A DNA stretch of 64,000 nucleotides from Spiroplasma taiwanense CT-1. Its GTDB lineage: Bacteria; Bacillota_I; Bacilli_A; Mycoplasmatales; Mycoplasmataceae. The translations under genes were made by a program, and so were the position numbers. Of this stretch, positions 43,748-54,647 are shown one piece after another. The notes beneath the pieces were generated by a model that saw only the letters and a program-made list of their open reading frames with translations, was not told the origin of the DNA and did no database searches. Positions within the stretch are counted from its first letter, which is position 1, and each line of letters opens with the position of its first letter. The DNA lies in assembly GCF_000439435.1 (NCBI RefSeq), contig NC_021846.1:868001-932000 (forward strand), written 5' to 3'.

Positions 43748-44761
43748 TTAGATAAAAACCAAGACAGCAACTAAAATCAAAATCAAAAATAAAAATATCA
43801 AAGTAAAAGAAAATGAAAAAGCACTTTTTGCAATAACAGGCAATTTATCATATGTTGTGCCAACTTTAATTGTTTTTTGACCCTCTTTCATATTTAAAGT
43901 TACCTTTTTATGGTAATTGTATGGTTTTGGCGAATCTGTTTGTTTAACTTTTAATAAATCTCTTTTCACTTCATCAACTGATTCATATCTATATAATGGT
44001 TCTTTTTCAATCATTTTCAAAATTATATTTTCTAAACTTTGAGGAATTGAAGGGTTTATTAGTTTTGGAAGTGTTGGTGTTTCTTTCAGATGTTTTAAAG
44101 CAATTCCATTAGCTTCCTTATGTATAAATGGGGCAATTCCTGTTGAAAATTCATATAACATTATTCCTAATGAATAAATATCACTTTTAGGTGTAGCTTT
44201 TTGAGCAGCTATAATTTCAGGAGGCATATATTTTGGAGTTCCTATTGCTTTTTCTGTTTCTGTAGATCTATCTTCCATTACAGAAATACCAAAATCTCCC
44301 AATTTAACTTCCCCACTTTGGGTAAGTAATACATTATCTGGTTTTATATCTCTGTGAATAATTTTTAATTTATGTGCCTCAGAAAGAGCATCACAAATTT
44401 TTGAAAAATAATATTTTAATTCTCTTAATGTCATTGCTCCAAAATTTTGATATTTATCTTTTAAAGTGCCTCCTTCGACACATTCTAAAATAATATACCA
44501 TTCATCTCCAGATTGAATTACATCAAAAAGTTTAACAACATTTGGGTTTAAACCTAATTTCGCAAATGCTTCTTTTTCTACTTCAAATCTTTCTTGACCC
44601 ACAGGTTTTAGAACAATTTCGGGGGCTAAAATTTTAACAGCAACAATTGTTTTAGTGTAAATATCAAAAGCTTTAAAAACAGAAGCCATTCCACCTTTTC
44701 CAATTGCTTCAATTAATTCATATCTATCAGCTAAAATTTGACCTTTTTCATATTGTTTCAT
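43748..44761 (-). CDS. prkC: Ser/Thr protein kinase, PASTA-less, tail-anchored
   Basis: 337 aa. Hanks-type kinase: GKGGMASVFKA (21-31), the AVK lysine at 43, HRDIKPDNVLL catalytic loop, GDFGIS (DFG), and a GTPKYMPPE activation segment. One C-terminal membrane helix (about 315-336) ends the protein, so there are no extracellular PASTA domains, as fits a wall-less cell with no peptidoglycan to sense. Paired with the PP2C phosphatase gene directly upstream. A hairpin terminator between them may lower its expression. Confidence 0.95.
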   Translation of the reverse strand: MKQYEKGQILADRYELIEAIGKGGMASVFKAFDIYTKTIVAVKILAPEIVLKPVGQERFEVEKEAFAKLGLNPNVVKLFDVIQSGDEWYIILECVEGGTLKDKYQNFGAMTLRELKYYFSKICDALSEAHKLKIIHRDIKPDNVLLTQSGEVKLGDFGISVMEDRSTETEKAIGTPKYMPPEIIAAQKATPKSDIYSLGIMLYEFSTGIAPFIHKEANGIALKHLKETPTLPKLINPSIPQSLENIILKMIEKEPLYRYESVDEVKRDLLKVKQTDSPKPYNYHKKVTLNMKEGQKTIKVGTTYDKLPVIAKSAFSFSFTLIFLFLILILVAVLVFI

Positions 44762-44793
44762 GTTAGAAACCCCCTTTCTCTTAATATAATAAC

Positions 44794-44818
44794 AAAAAAA
44801 GCAAAGTAATTACTCTGC
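44794..44818 (-). terminator. Short terminator or attenuator between prpC and prkC
   Basis: On the minus strand GCAGAGT and ACTTTGC pair around AATT, followed by T7. The prpC stop codon is inside it. Confidence 0.6.
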
Positions 44819-45568
44819 CTCTATAATTAAAATTGATAAATTATCTGTTGATATATTATCTTTTGCGTCTTCAACTATTAAATTAGCTTTTTCCTTTAAT
44901 TTTATTTTCTTATTTGATAATGTTGCAACTGTTATATCTTGATCAATATAATCATGAACACCGTCTGTTGTTAACATATAAATTCCCTCTTGTTTTTCAA
45001 TAAAATATGTATCAACTCTTAGTGTTTTTTGAGGTCCTAAGGCGCTTGTTAAGACTTTTCAAAAAGTTAGTTCATTTGCTTTTTCATATAAACTAGACAT
45101 TTGAATATCTTTTCTTTCTGCTTCAGGAGTAGAATTTCATAAATTTTGGTCTTGTGTTATTTGAAACAAAGAATTATTAACTAATTTATAGGTTCTTGAA
45201 TCTCCAATATTAATAACAAAACCTCCAATTTTAGTAAATAAAATTGCAGTTAATGTTGTTCCCATATCCTTTGTTTCAAATCTGTCGTTAGAATATTCTA
45301 TCATTTCATTTAATATTTCATTAATACAATTTCTTAGTCATCTATTAATTTCTTTTTGATTCATATCAAAGAAATTTTGTTTTTTAAATAATTCAACAAA
45401 TTTTTCAACAGCTAATTTTGAAGCTATTTCACCAAATGCATGCCCCCCCATACCATCACAAACTATTCCAAAAGCCTCACCGTTTTTATTAACAAAAAAA
45501 TCTAAAAAATCTTGATTTGCTTTTCTATAATTTCCAATATCTGTTAAAGTTGCATATTTAAATTTCAT
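44810..45568 (-). CDS. prpC: PP2C-type Ser/Thr phosphatase
   Basis: 252 aa. Removes phosphate from targets of the neighbouring kinase. PPM motifs: DIGNYRKANQDF, GIVCDGMGGHAFGE, NIGDSRTYKL, and the metal-binding LTTDGVHDYI and ISTDNLSILI segments. Its ATG lies inside the end of rlmN (11-nt overlap), preceded by GAAGGA. Confidence 0.95.
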
Positions 45569-46631
45569 TTTTTATAATTCCTTCTCTTTTTGCTCTTAAT
45601 TGACCACAAGCTGCATCAATGTCTGCACCAAATTCTTTTCGAACTATTGCATTTATACCTTGTTTTTTTAAAATTTTAAAAAACTGATCAATTTTTGTTG
45701 ATTGTTTATATGGATTTTCTTCTACTTCATTATATGGTATTAAATTAACATAACCATTAATTCCCTTAATTATTTTTGATAACTCCACTGCATGTTCAGG
45801 TAAATCATTGACATCTTCAATAAGAATATATTCAAAAGTAACTCTTCTATTAGTCTTATCAATGTAATACCTAACTGAATCCAATAATTGTTCAATTGGA
45901 AATGCCTTATTAATTGGCATCATTTTATTTCTTACATCATTATTTGGGGCATGAAGTGAAATTGCCAAATTAATTTGAGTCATTAAATCTGCAAATTGCC
46001 TTATTTTTGGAACAATGCCACAAGTTGAAATTGTAATGTGTCTTGCACCAATTTCAAAACCATTTTTATCGTTAATTATTCTCACAAATTTTAAAACATT
46101 ATCAAAGTTATCAAAAGGTTCACCAATTCCCATAACCACAATATGACTTACTCTTGAACATTTATTATTTAAATCATTTTTATATTTTTCTTTTAAATAT
46201 AAATTCATTGCATAAATTTGTCTTACTATTTCATCAGTTGACAAGTTTCTCTCTGTTTTTATTAATCCTGAAGCACAAAACTTACAAGCCATTTTACATC
46301 CAACCTGTGTAGTAACACAAACAGATTGTCCATACTTTTGCGGCATTAAAACAGTTTCAATAGTTCTTTTGTCATCTAACATAAATAAAATTTTAATAGT
46401 ACCATCTTTTGATTCTTCTACAACTAAATCCTTTAAAAGATTAACAGTAAAATTTTGCTTTAAAAATTCTCTTAATGATTTATTTAAATTAGACATATTA
46501 TCAAAATTAGTTTCCAACTTTAAATATAATCAATCAAATATTTGCTTCGCTGAAAATTTCTTAAAATCATTCTCTAATAAGGTTGCTTCCAATTCTTCAA
46601 TTGTATAGTTAAAAATACTTTTTTGTTCCAT
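45558..46631 (-). CDS. rlmN: Dual-specificity RNA C2-methyltransferase RlmN
   Basis: 357 aa. Radical SAM enzyme that methylates A2503 of 23S rRNA and A37 of some tRNAs. The 4Fe-4S ligands are CKMACKFC; GIGEPFDNFDNV, ISTCGIVPKI, SLHAPNNDVRNKMMP, and a C-terminal AACGQL Cys that receives the methyl group are present. Start ATG 46629-46631 restores the N-terminal accessory domain. Overlaps prpC, as in the Bacillus rsmB-rlmN-prpC-prkC order. Confidence 0.96.
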
Positions 46632-46695
46632 GTGAAAATACTCCATTTTTTATTTTATCATACAAAGTAATTTAAAATATAATCTAAAAATAAAG

Positions 46696-49229
46696 TTAAT
46701 TTTTTTTAACCTTTTTAATTAAAGATAATATTATTGCTACTACTAATCCCCCAATTGGAATAATTAATAAAATTAATCACTTACTTCAATCATTATTTTT
46801 TATTTGTTCATTATTTAAATTTTCATTATTTTCTGAATTTGAATTATTATCATTTTCAGAATCATTTGAATTATCATCTGTTTAATTAATTTCTTGTTTT
46901 AGTTCAGGATTATTTTCACAATTTGAAGTACAATTTTGTTGTTCCTCTTGAGATTCATTATTATTAATTAAGTTAAGAATTACTTTTTCACCCTTATTTG
47001 AAAATAACTCAATTTTTGCATTAAATAATGATTTTGTATTGAATTTAAAAACATAATTTTCTTTTTCAGTTTTTAGTGTTAAATTTTTAGAATAATTTAC
47101 AACATTAAACTCCGATTTTAAAAACTCTATTTTATTGTTAATTTTTAAATCCTTAGTTACTTCTTTAAAATTTTCAAAAGTATAGATTGTCAAATTGTAA
47201 TTTTTGTTTTTATATTGAAGATTTATTTCGTATTTTCCCGGAATATGGGACAAATAATTAATTTCATGTTCAGTTACAAATAGAGAAATATTTGAATTAA
47301 TTGAATTTATTTTAATTTCTTCAAATTCTATGTTTTTTCAATTTATAATTTTTATTTGCCCTTGATTTTTAGATAAATTAATGGCTGTTTGATTTTCAAA
47401 TATTATATCAGAGCTATTTTTCTTTATATTTACTTGAACTTTTATAGATTTTTTTGTTTCTTGTGAAAATACCTCAAAACTATATTTTCCTATTTTTGTA
47501 CTATATATTTTCAAAATAAGTGTAGAGAAAACTATATTTATTAATTACTGATAAATTTGAAATATGATCAGTATTAATATCAATTGATCCAATATTTCCT
47601 TTTTCAATTTCAATAAAATTTTTTGATAAAGAAAAATCATTTTGATTATCAATTACAGTTACTTTTATTAATTTTATTTCTGATGCATCAATTGAATTAA
47701 ATGAAATAAAACCTTCTCCTACTTTATTGGCAAAAACTTTAAATTCATCAATACCCATTTTTTTAATTTCAATATTTGAAGAATTGCTAATTTTTAAATT
47801 TCTAAAATCTTTTCCATTTGAAATTAAAATTATGTCTGACTCTCCGATATTAAGATTAATTTTATCTTTTGAAGAAATAATATCTTTAAAATTAAATTTG
47901 TCATCATTTATTTTTTCTTCCTTTATTACTTTATAAATATTCAGTTCATAATTTTTTTTGAAATGGGTAAAATTTACATTTGAAAAAGTGAGCATCTTCT
48001 GATTTTCACTTGCTATTTTAGAAGTTGGAATTATTCAAGCAGAAAATTTTAATTCTGCATTATTTTCTAAATTAATACTGTATTCAAAAGTAGCTCTTTT
48101 CCCATTTCTGAAATTAATTAATTCATTTGTATTTGCAAAATTAAATTGATTGAAATAAATATTTTTTTTCTATTTGATATCTTTTAGATATAAAGTAGTA
48201 AATCTTTTTATGAATTTCATCTAAATTTCTAATTCCTGAAATTAAAGATATGTTTTTGTTTTTTGTCTCACTATATTTTTTAGTTACAATAATTTTTACT
48301 TTTATATTATCTTTAATAATTTTTTTAGTACTAAAATCTTGAAATCTAAAATTTATAATTTTAGATTTTTTTGTAAAATCAAATTCAATGGAATAATAAT
48401 TTATTACAACATCTACATTTTTATCTTTATTAATTTTATAGTCATCTCTTAATTTTAGTAATAATTTTTCTAAATAATAAACTTAATCAACATCATTAAA
48501 ATTTATATACATTTCATATTCATTTGACTTATTATCTTTTTTCTGTAAATCACCTTTTTTACTTTGAAAATTCATTTTGGTTTTAGTTAAAATAAGTCCA
48601 CCTTTTAATTCACAACCAAAGTCTTCACCGACTTTTCTGTAATTTGCAACAGGATCATAATAGAATTCTTCTTCAATTGCCCCAGTTAAAGTTAGCGCAT
48701 TTATTCCTTGATGGAATCTAGTTACTACTAAATTTAATTTTGTATATATAAATAAATCATTTCATTTATCATGAAATGAATATTCCTGTTGAATTTCTTT
48801 TGATTTTTGCCTTAGTTTTAAATTAACTTTAAAACTATAACTCTTTTGCATTAAATTCATTCTTGGAGTTCCAAAATATTCATTATCTCCTACAAGATCT
48901 CTTTCAGAAATATTTTTAAATGTAAACTCCAAAGCTGAATCATATCAATAATCATCATAATTTTTTAATTCTAATCTTTCAGTTAATAAAACTTCTTCAA
49001 TTGACTTTTTATAATAAGAACCCTGCGATCCAGACTTTTGTTTTTCTTTTTTAACAACATTTGAAGGGTTTTTTATTACGTAATACGGTTCAGTTATATA
49101 CTCATTATTTTCAATATTTTCCTTGCTAATGTTTTTCACTAATTGATGATTAACACTTAAACTATTAGAAAAAAATGAAAACTGAGTCAAACTAAGAAAA
49201 GTTAATAATACTTTCAGTATAAAACTCAT
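46696..49229 (-). pseudogene. Decayed surface-protein gene with C-terminal membrane anchor
   Basis: Four fragments form one ancestral coding region. It begins with a signal peptide (MSFILKVLLTFLSLTQFSFF) after GGAGG and ends with a membrane helix plus KKVKKN. Lesions: an in-frame TAA at 48483-48485, a frameshift at an A8 tract (48162-48169), a second frameshift near 47500-47530, and a TAA at 46882-46884. Between them the frames stay open and Lys/Asn/Ile-rich. The intact product would be about 840 aa, with one large ectodomain, like a surface adhesin. It lies between rsmB and rlmN, genes that are adjacent in Bacillus. Family not identified. Confidence 0.8.
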
Positions 49230-49271
49230 TTTTTTACCTCCATTAGTAATATCGATAGGAAATAAAAAAAA

Positions 49272-50525
49272 TTATTTTTTTCTTAATCTGCAAATATAAA
49301 ATCCATCAGTATTATATTCATCGCCAAATAAGATGACTTCTTTTTCTAAAACTAAATCTAAGTGTTTTTTAATAAATTTAGAAATTTGATATTCATTTTC
49401 ATCTTTATTTATTGTACAAGTTGAATAAACTAAAAAAGAATTTTTTTTCATGCACTTATATGCTTTTTCTAATAACAGACTTTGAGTATTTAATAAAGTT
49501 TTGACCTCTTCATTTGAATATTTTTTAAGTTTTATTTCTGGTTTATGTTGAATAACTCCATATCCTGAGCAAGGAGCATCTAATAAAATATAATCATATT
49601 TTTTTTCATCAATATTTAAAGCATCATTACAATTTAATTCTACATTAGTTAACCCAAGTCTATTAATATTTGAAAGTATTAGTGATATTTTTTTACTATT
49701 AATTTCAAAAGCAGTTATTTTACCAGTATTTTGCATTAACTGACCAATATGTGTTAATTTTCCACCAGGTGCACTACACATATCAAGAACTGAACTATTT
49801 TTTTGTGGATCTAAAATAACTGATGCAAGTCCACTTGCTTGGTCTTGGATTGTAACCAAACCCTTTTCAAAAATTTCATGATGAATAATGTTTTTATCCA
49901 ATAGATAAAATCCTGACATTAATTTTGAAGGTTCTAAATTTAAATCCACTAAATATTTTTCTTCAAAAGACTCAATAGAAATTTTTAAAGTATTAACTCT
50001 TATTGTTATTTTTGATTGTTGAATTGATTTTCTAATAAAATTTAAGGCTTTTTCCTTTGAATAATCTTTTTCAATTTTTTTAAATAATCAAAATGGAAAA
50101 CCAGCTTCTAAGGGAATTTTATTTTGATTATTTTTAATAATTACCTCTCAATAATTTTTTTCATATAATTTTTTAGAAACTTTATTTACTAATGAAACTA
50201 AATTTGAATTTATATTTTTTGCAATTTTTACAGCTTCATTTACAACATAATACATTTCTGCATTTAAAAATTTATATTGATATAAATTCATTCACAATAA
50301 TATTTGAATTTTAAAATCTGTTTTATTTGCATCAATTAATTTATTAGTAACATATTCCAAATAAATCTTGTATTGAATTGTTCCATAAACTAATTTAAAA
50401 ATAAAAGCTATATCTTTTTTTGAAATAAGTTCATTTTTTATTAATTTATTTAAAAGTTTATTTGAAAATTCATTATTTTTAAAAACTTTAAATAAAATAT
50501 TTAATGCTTCTTGTCTTGTATTCAT
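49272..50525 (-). CDS. rsmB: 16S rRNA m5C967 methyltransferase RsmB
   Basis: 417 aa. NusB-like RNA-binding domain in the first ~130 residues (RQEALNILFKVF), then the SAM methyltransferase with DMCSAPGGKLTHIGQLM (motif I), LLDAPCSGYG (catalytic-site Cys motif IV), and YSTCTINKDENE (motif VI Cys nucleophile). Start overlaps the gmk stop by one base. fmt, normally next to it in Bacillus, is not present here. Confidence 0.95.
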
Positions 50526-51409
50526 TATTTATTAAAATGATCTTGTTCAATACTGAAGAAATTAACATCAATCATAAAATGTTCCAAAATTGAATTTACA
50601 AATTCACTATCTTCTAAAACTGATAATTGCTCACTTGCTAAAACGTGAGAATAAATTTTATTAGTCAAAAGATCTACTAAATATTTTTTAAAATCAAAAT
50701 CTTTGTCAATTTCAGTTTCTCCAACTTTAATAACATTTTCTTTTCAATTTTGCACAAAAAAATGATATTGTTCACCTATAATTCTAAAAACATCTTTTTT
50801 AAGTTTTTCAAATTTACTTGTCATTGGATCTTTTTCTAAAGTTCCTTCTTTTAGTAAAACTTCTTTAACTTTTGCAACAGCGTTATCAACACTATCAATT
50901 TCAATAACATATTGATATTTGTGCTTTAATGGAATTTCTAATAATGCTTTATCTAGTCTTTGTTTAATAATGTCTTCTTTTTCTGTACCACGTTTTCTTA
51001 ATCTTTGTTCCAATGATTTTAAACTTGGGGGCATTAAAAAAATTGAAATTAAATTTTCAGATTTTTCTTTTTTTAAAACTTGAGTTGCTCCAATAACTTC
51101 AATTTCTAAAATAACATTTTCACCCTTTTCAATTTTGTCATAAACAACTTTTCTTGGGGTTCCATAAAAATTACCAATAAATTCAGCATGTTCAATTAAT
51201 TCATTATGTTGTATTGCATCATTAAAAACTTCTTTACTTACAAAGAAATAATTTACACCATCAACTTCTCCTGGTCTTGGATGTCTTGTTGTCATTGAGA
51301 TAGACTGTACAAGATTTAAACTTTTATCTTGAGCCAATTCTTTATTAATTGTTCCCTTACCAACACCTGAAGGTCCAGATAAAATAATAATTTTGCCTTT
51401 TTTAATCAT
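50525..51409 (-). CDS. gmk: Guanylate kinase with C-terminal extension
   Basis: 294 aa; the kinase proper fills the first ~200 residues. Phosphorylates GMP to GDP. P-loop LSGPSGVGKGTI, the GMP-binding SMTTRHPRPGEVDGVNYFF, and RLRKRGTEKEDIIKQRL lid are intact. The remaining ~90 residues (from about EGTLEKDPMTS on) are an extra helical, acidic region beyond the usual ~205-aa enzyme, kept in frame through several Trp and charged residues. Start overlaps rsmD by 8 nt and the stop overlaps rsmB by 1 nt. Confidence 0.95.
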
Positions 51410-51974
51410 AAATATTTTCCTTTTCCAATCTTAGTAGATATAAATGTTTATTTTTATAATTTTTATATTTTAAGTTTTTCAAAAAATCCAATTTAGATAA
51501 ATCAAGATTTGATTCAGATTCCATTATTAATATACCATAATTGTTAAGTAATCTATTTTCATAAATATAATTAAAAAAATCATAATAATACTCAACTTTT
51601 GCAAATGGTGGATCAAAAAAAATTAAATCCATTTTTTTATTTGTATTTTTAAATCATTTCAATACTTTTTTATAATCATAATTTAATAATTCATAATTTT
51701 GTTTATCAATCCCTTTTAAGTTTTGTTCAATTATTTTTAGTGCTGGTTTAAAGTGATCATTAATATATGCAAATTTTATTCCTCTGGATAATGCCTCAAT
51801 TGATAATGCTCCACTTCCTCCAAATAAATCTAAACAAACTTTATTTTCATAAATAAAATAATTATCTAGTATATTAAACATATCTTCTTTAACTCTTGCA
51901 GTTGTTGGTCTTGTATTCATTCCCTCTAACGAAACAAGTTTTCTTCCCCTATATTTCCCACTAATAATTTTCAT
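51402..51974 (-). CDS. rsmD: 16S rRNA m2G966 methyltransferase RsmD
   Basis: 190 aa. SAM methyltransferase: MKIISGKYRGRKL start, RPTTARVKEDMFNIL, LDLFGGSGALSIEALSRG (motif I), and the catalytic DLIFFDPPFAK. A longer start 9 codons upstream exists, but its ATG lies in the -10 box (TATAATG); ATG 51974 with GGA upstream starts about 19 nt after the predicted transcript start, so I prefer it. First gene of rsmD-gmk-rsmB. Confidence 0.93.
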
Positions 51975-51999
51975 ATTTTCAATTCCTGTTCTTTTTTTC

Positions 52000-52028
52000 A
52001 TTATACAAAAATAAATATTATATAATCA
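52000..52028 (-). promoter_or_regulatory. Promoter of rsmD-gmk-rsmB
   Basis: Minus strand TTGATT, an 18-nt spacer and TATAAT (52005-52000). It overlaps the divergent def promoter, whose likely -10 is TATAAT at 52021-52026. Confidence 0.6.
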
Positions 52029-52046
52029 AATAAGAGGTATTATTCT

Positions 52047-52655
52047 ATGAAACTAGATTTAGAAAAAGATTTAATGCAAAATGAAATTCCTACTAATAAA
52101 TGATTATGGAAAGAAACTCAACCAGAAGTTATTAGAAATAAATCAATTGATGTTAAATTACCCTTAAGTCAAAAAAATGAATTAATAATAAGAAAGTTGA
52201 TTGATTTTGTAAGATATAGTCAAGATCCTGACTTAAATAAAAAAGAAAATCAAGACTATTTAAGACCTGCTGTTGGTCTTGCAGCACCACAAATTGGCAG
52301 TAATACAAATATGTTTTTTGCAAGATTTGAATGAGATGTTGAAACTGGAGATGTTGAAGAGTTTGCAATGATAAATCCAAAAATAACTGCAAAAAGTGAT
52401 CAAATTGCATTTTTAGAAGGTGGAGAAGGTTGTTTAAGTGTTGATAAAGATATAAAAGGTGTTGTTCCAAGAAGTTATAAAATTCAAATTGAAGCTTATG
52501 AATGATTAAGCAAACAAAAAGTAGATTTAACTTTAAGAGGTTATCATGCAATTGTTTTTCAACATGAAATTGAACATAATCAAGGTAAGCTCTATCATGA
52601 TAAAATTAATAAAGATAGTCCAAATTTTATTGACGAAAATTGAATTGCTATTTAA
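52047..52655 (+). CDS. def: Peptide deformylase
   Basis: 202 aa. Removes formyl from nascent protein N-termini. All three motifs are there: GLAAPQIG (motif 1), EGCLSV (motif 2, metal Cys), and HEIEHNQG (motif 3, with E in place of the usual D in HExDH). In-frame TGA codons read as Trp (ARFEWDVE, EAYEWL). AGAGGT precedes the ATG by 8 nt. In Bacillus def is near gmk and rsmB; here it is divergent. Confidence 0.95.
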
Positions 52656-52679
52656 AAGATATTTTTAATATCTTTTTTT
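52654..52679 (+). terminator. Terminator of def
   Basis: AAAAGATAT / ATATCTTTT stem, 5-nt loop, T tail, right at the stop codon. Confidence 0.8.
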
Positions 52680-52839
52680 ATTTTTAAAAATGTTTTTTTA
52701 ATTAATTTTTGTTAAAATATTAAAAATTAAATCTTTTAAAATTATTTTGAAAATAATAATAGAACGAAATTAATATAATAAAACTTGTTTTTTTATAATT
52801 TTAAGAATGGTTTTTTATGGTGTTTATTAAGGAGAAAAT

Positions 52840-54639
52840 ATGGAAGATAAAAACAAGCAAACTGCCAAGCAACCTAGTGGTCTTGTAGCAGAACTTGATG
52901 CAAAAATTGAAATTAAAAAATTAGCAAGTTATAAAGTTCAAGAAAAGAAGAAAATTTCAAATGCACCTTACCCTACAAAGGTTTTTGCTTTGGGTGGTCT
53001 TGAAGAAGTTGGAAAAAATACTTATTGTATAGAATATGATGATGAATTAATAATGATTGATGCTGGTGTTAAATTTCCAGATGCAACACAATTGGGAGTA
53101 AGTGCTGTTATCCCAGATTTTAGTTATTTGGTTGAAAATAATTCAAAAGTAAAAGCATTATTTATTACTCACGGTCATGAAGATCATATTGGGGGAATTC
53201 CCTATCTACTTCAACAAGTAGAAATACCTGTAATTTATGCTCCAGAATTAGCTGCTGCATTAATTAAAGATAGATTAAAAGAATACAAATTACAAAATAA
53301 AACTGTTGTTAGAGAATATGTGGAAAACGATATTTATGCTTCAAAACATTTTAATATTCAATTTTCTGCAGTTAATCACTCAATACCAGATGCATTTGGA
53401 ATTTATGTACAAACTCCAAACGGTTCAATTTTTTCAACAGGAGATTATAAATTTGACTGAACACCCCTTGGTCATTCTGCAAATGTTCAAAGACTTGCAC
53501 AATGAGGAAATGATGGAATTGAGTTATTAATGGCTGATTCAACTAATGCAGAAGTTGAAGGTTATACTTTGGGTGAAAGAAAAGTTATTCAAAATATTGA
53601 CACTCACTTTTTAAAGGCAAAAGGAAGAATTATTATCGCTTCTTTTGCTTCAAATGTTCACAGATTACAACACATTATAGAACTTGCAAATAAATATGGA
53701 AGAAGTATTGTTGTAATTGGAAGAAGTATTGAAAGAATTATTAAAATAATTAGACAAATGGGACATTTAAATATAAATGATAAGATGTTTATTAAACCAA
53801 CAGAAATTGAAAATTTCCCCAAAAATCAAATAATGATTTTATGTACTGGTAGTCAAGGAGAGCCAATGGCTGCTCTTTCAAGAATATCAAGAATGGAGCA
53901 TCAAACTATTAAATTGATTCCTGGAGATACAGTAATAATGTCATCCTCTCCAATTCCTGGAAATAGAGCTGATGTTGAAAATGTTATTAATAAATTAACA
54001 AAAATTGGTGCAACTGTTATTGAAAATAGTCTTGATAACAAAATTCATACCTCAGGTCACGCAAGTCAAGAAGAACAAAAATTATTATTTACATTATTAA
54101 AACCAAGATGCTTTATGCCAATGCATGGTGAGTATCGTATGTTGAAAATCCACGGTGAAACTGCTGTTTCAGTAAATGTAAAACCACATAATGTCTTTGT
54201 GGTTGCAAATGGAGATCAAATATTATTACATAACGGTAATGCTGAGCTTGGTAAAAGAGTACCCGCAGATGCTATCTTTATTGATGGAAAAGACATGACA
54301 GGTAAAGCTAGCAATGTTATTCGTGAAAGAAATATATTGAGTAGAGATGGCTTAATGGCTGTAATTATTTCAATTGATTCTCAAACAAATAAATTATCTG
54401 CACCCCCAAGAATTGTTTCAAGAGGAAGTTTTTATGTAAGAGATAGCGGTAATGTTATTGCCGAATCAATTAACATAGTTACAAATGCTGTAAATGATGT
54501 TTTAAAATCTCAAAAACCTACTTTTGGAGCAATTAAAAACGCAATTAAAGAGTCTCTTTCTCCTTTTATTTTTAGATATAAAAGAAGAAATCCTCTTATA
54601 ATTCCAGTGATTTTAAACAAGAAAACAGAGGTTAAATAG
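52840..54639 (+). CDS. rnj: Ribonuclease J
   Basis: 599 aa. Metallo-beta-lactamase RNase with 5'-3' exo- and endonuclease activity, central to mRNA decay. A ~45-residue basic N-terminal extension precedes the core. Motifs: FALGGLEEVGKNTYCIEY, ITHGHEDHIGG (Zn ligands), NHSIPDAFG, STGDYKFDWTP, the beta-CASP segment SFASNVHRLQHII, ILCTGSQGEPMAALSRI, and the C-terminal MPMHGEYRML. AAGGAG lies 6 nt before the ATG. J1 or J2 cannot be decided from this window alone. Confidence 0.95.
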
Positions 54640-54647
54640 AAAAAAAT

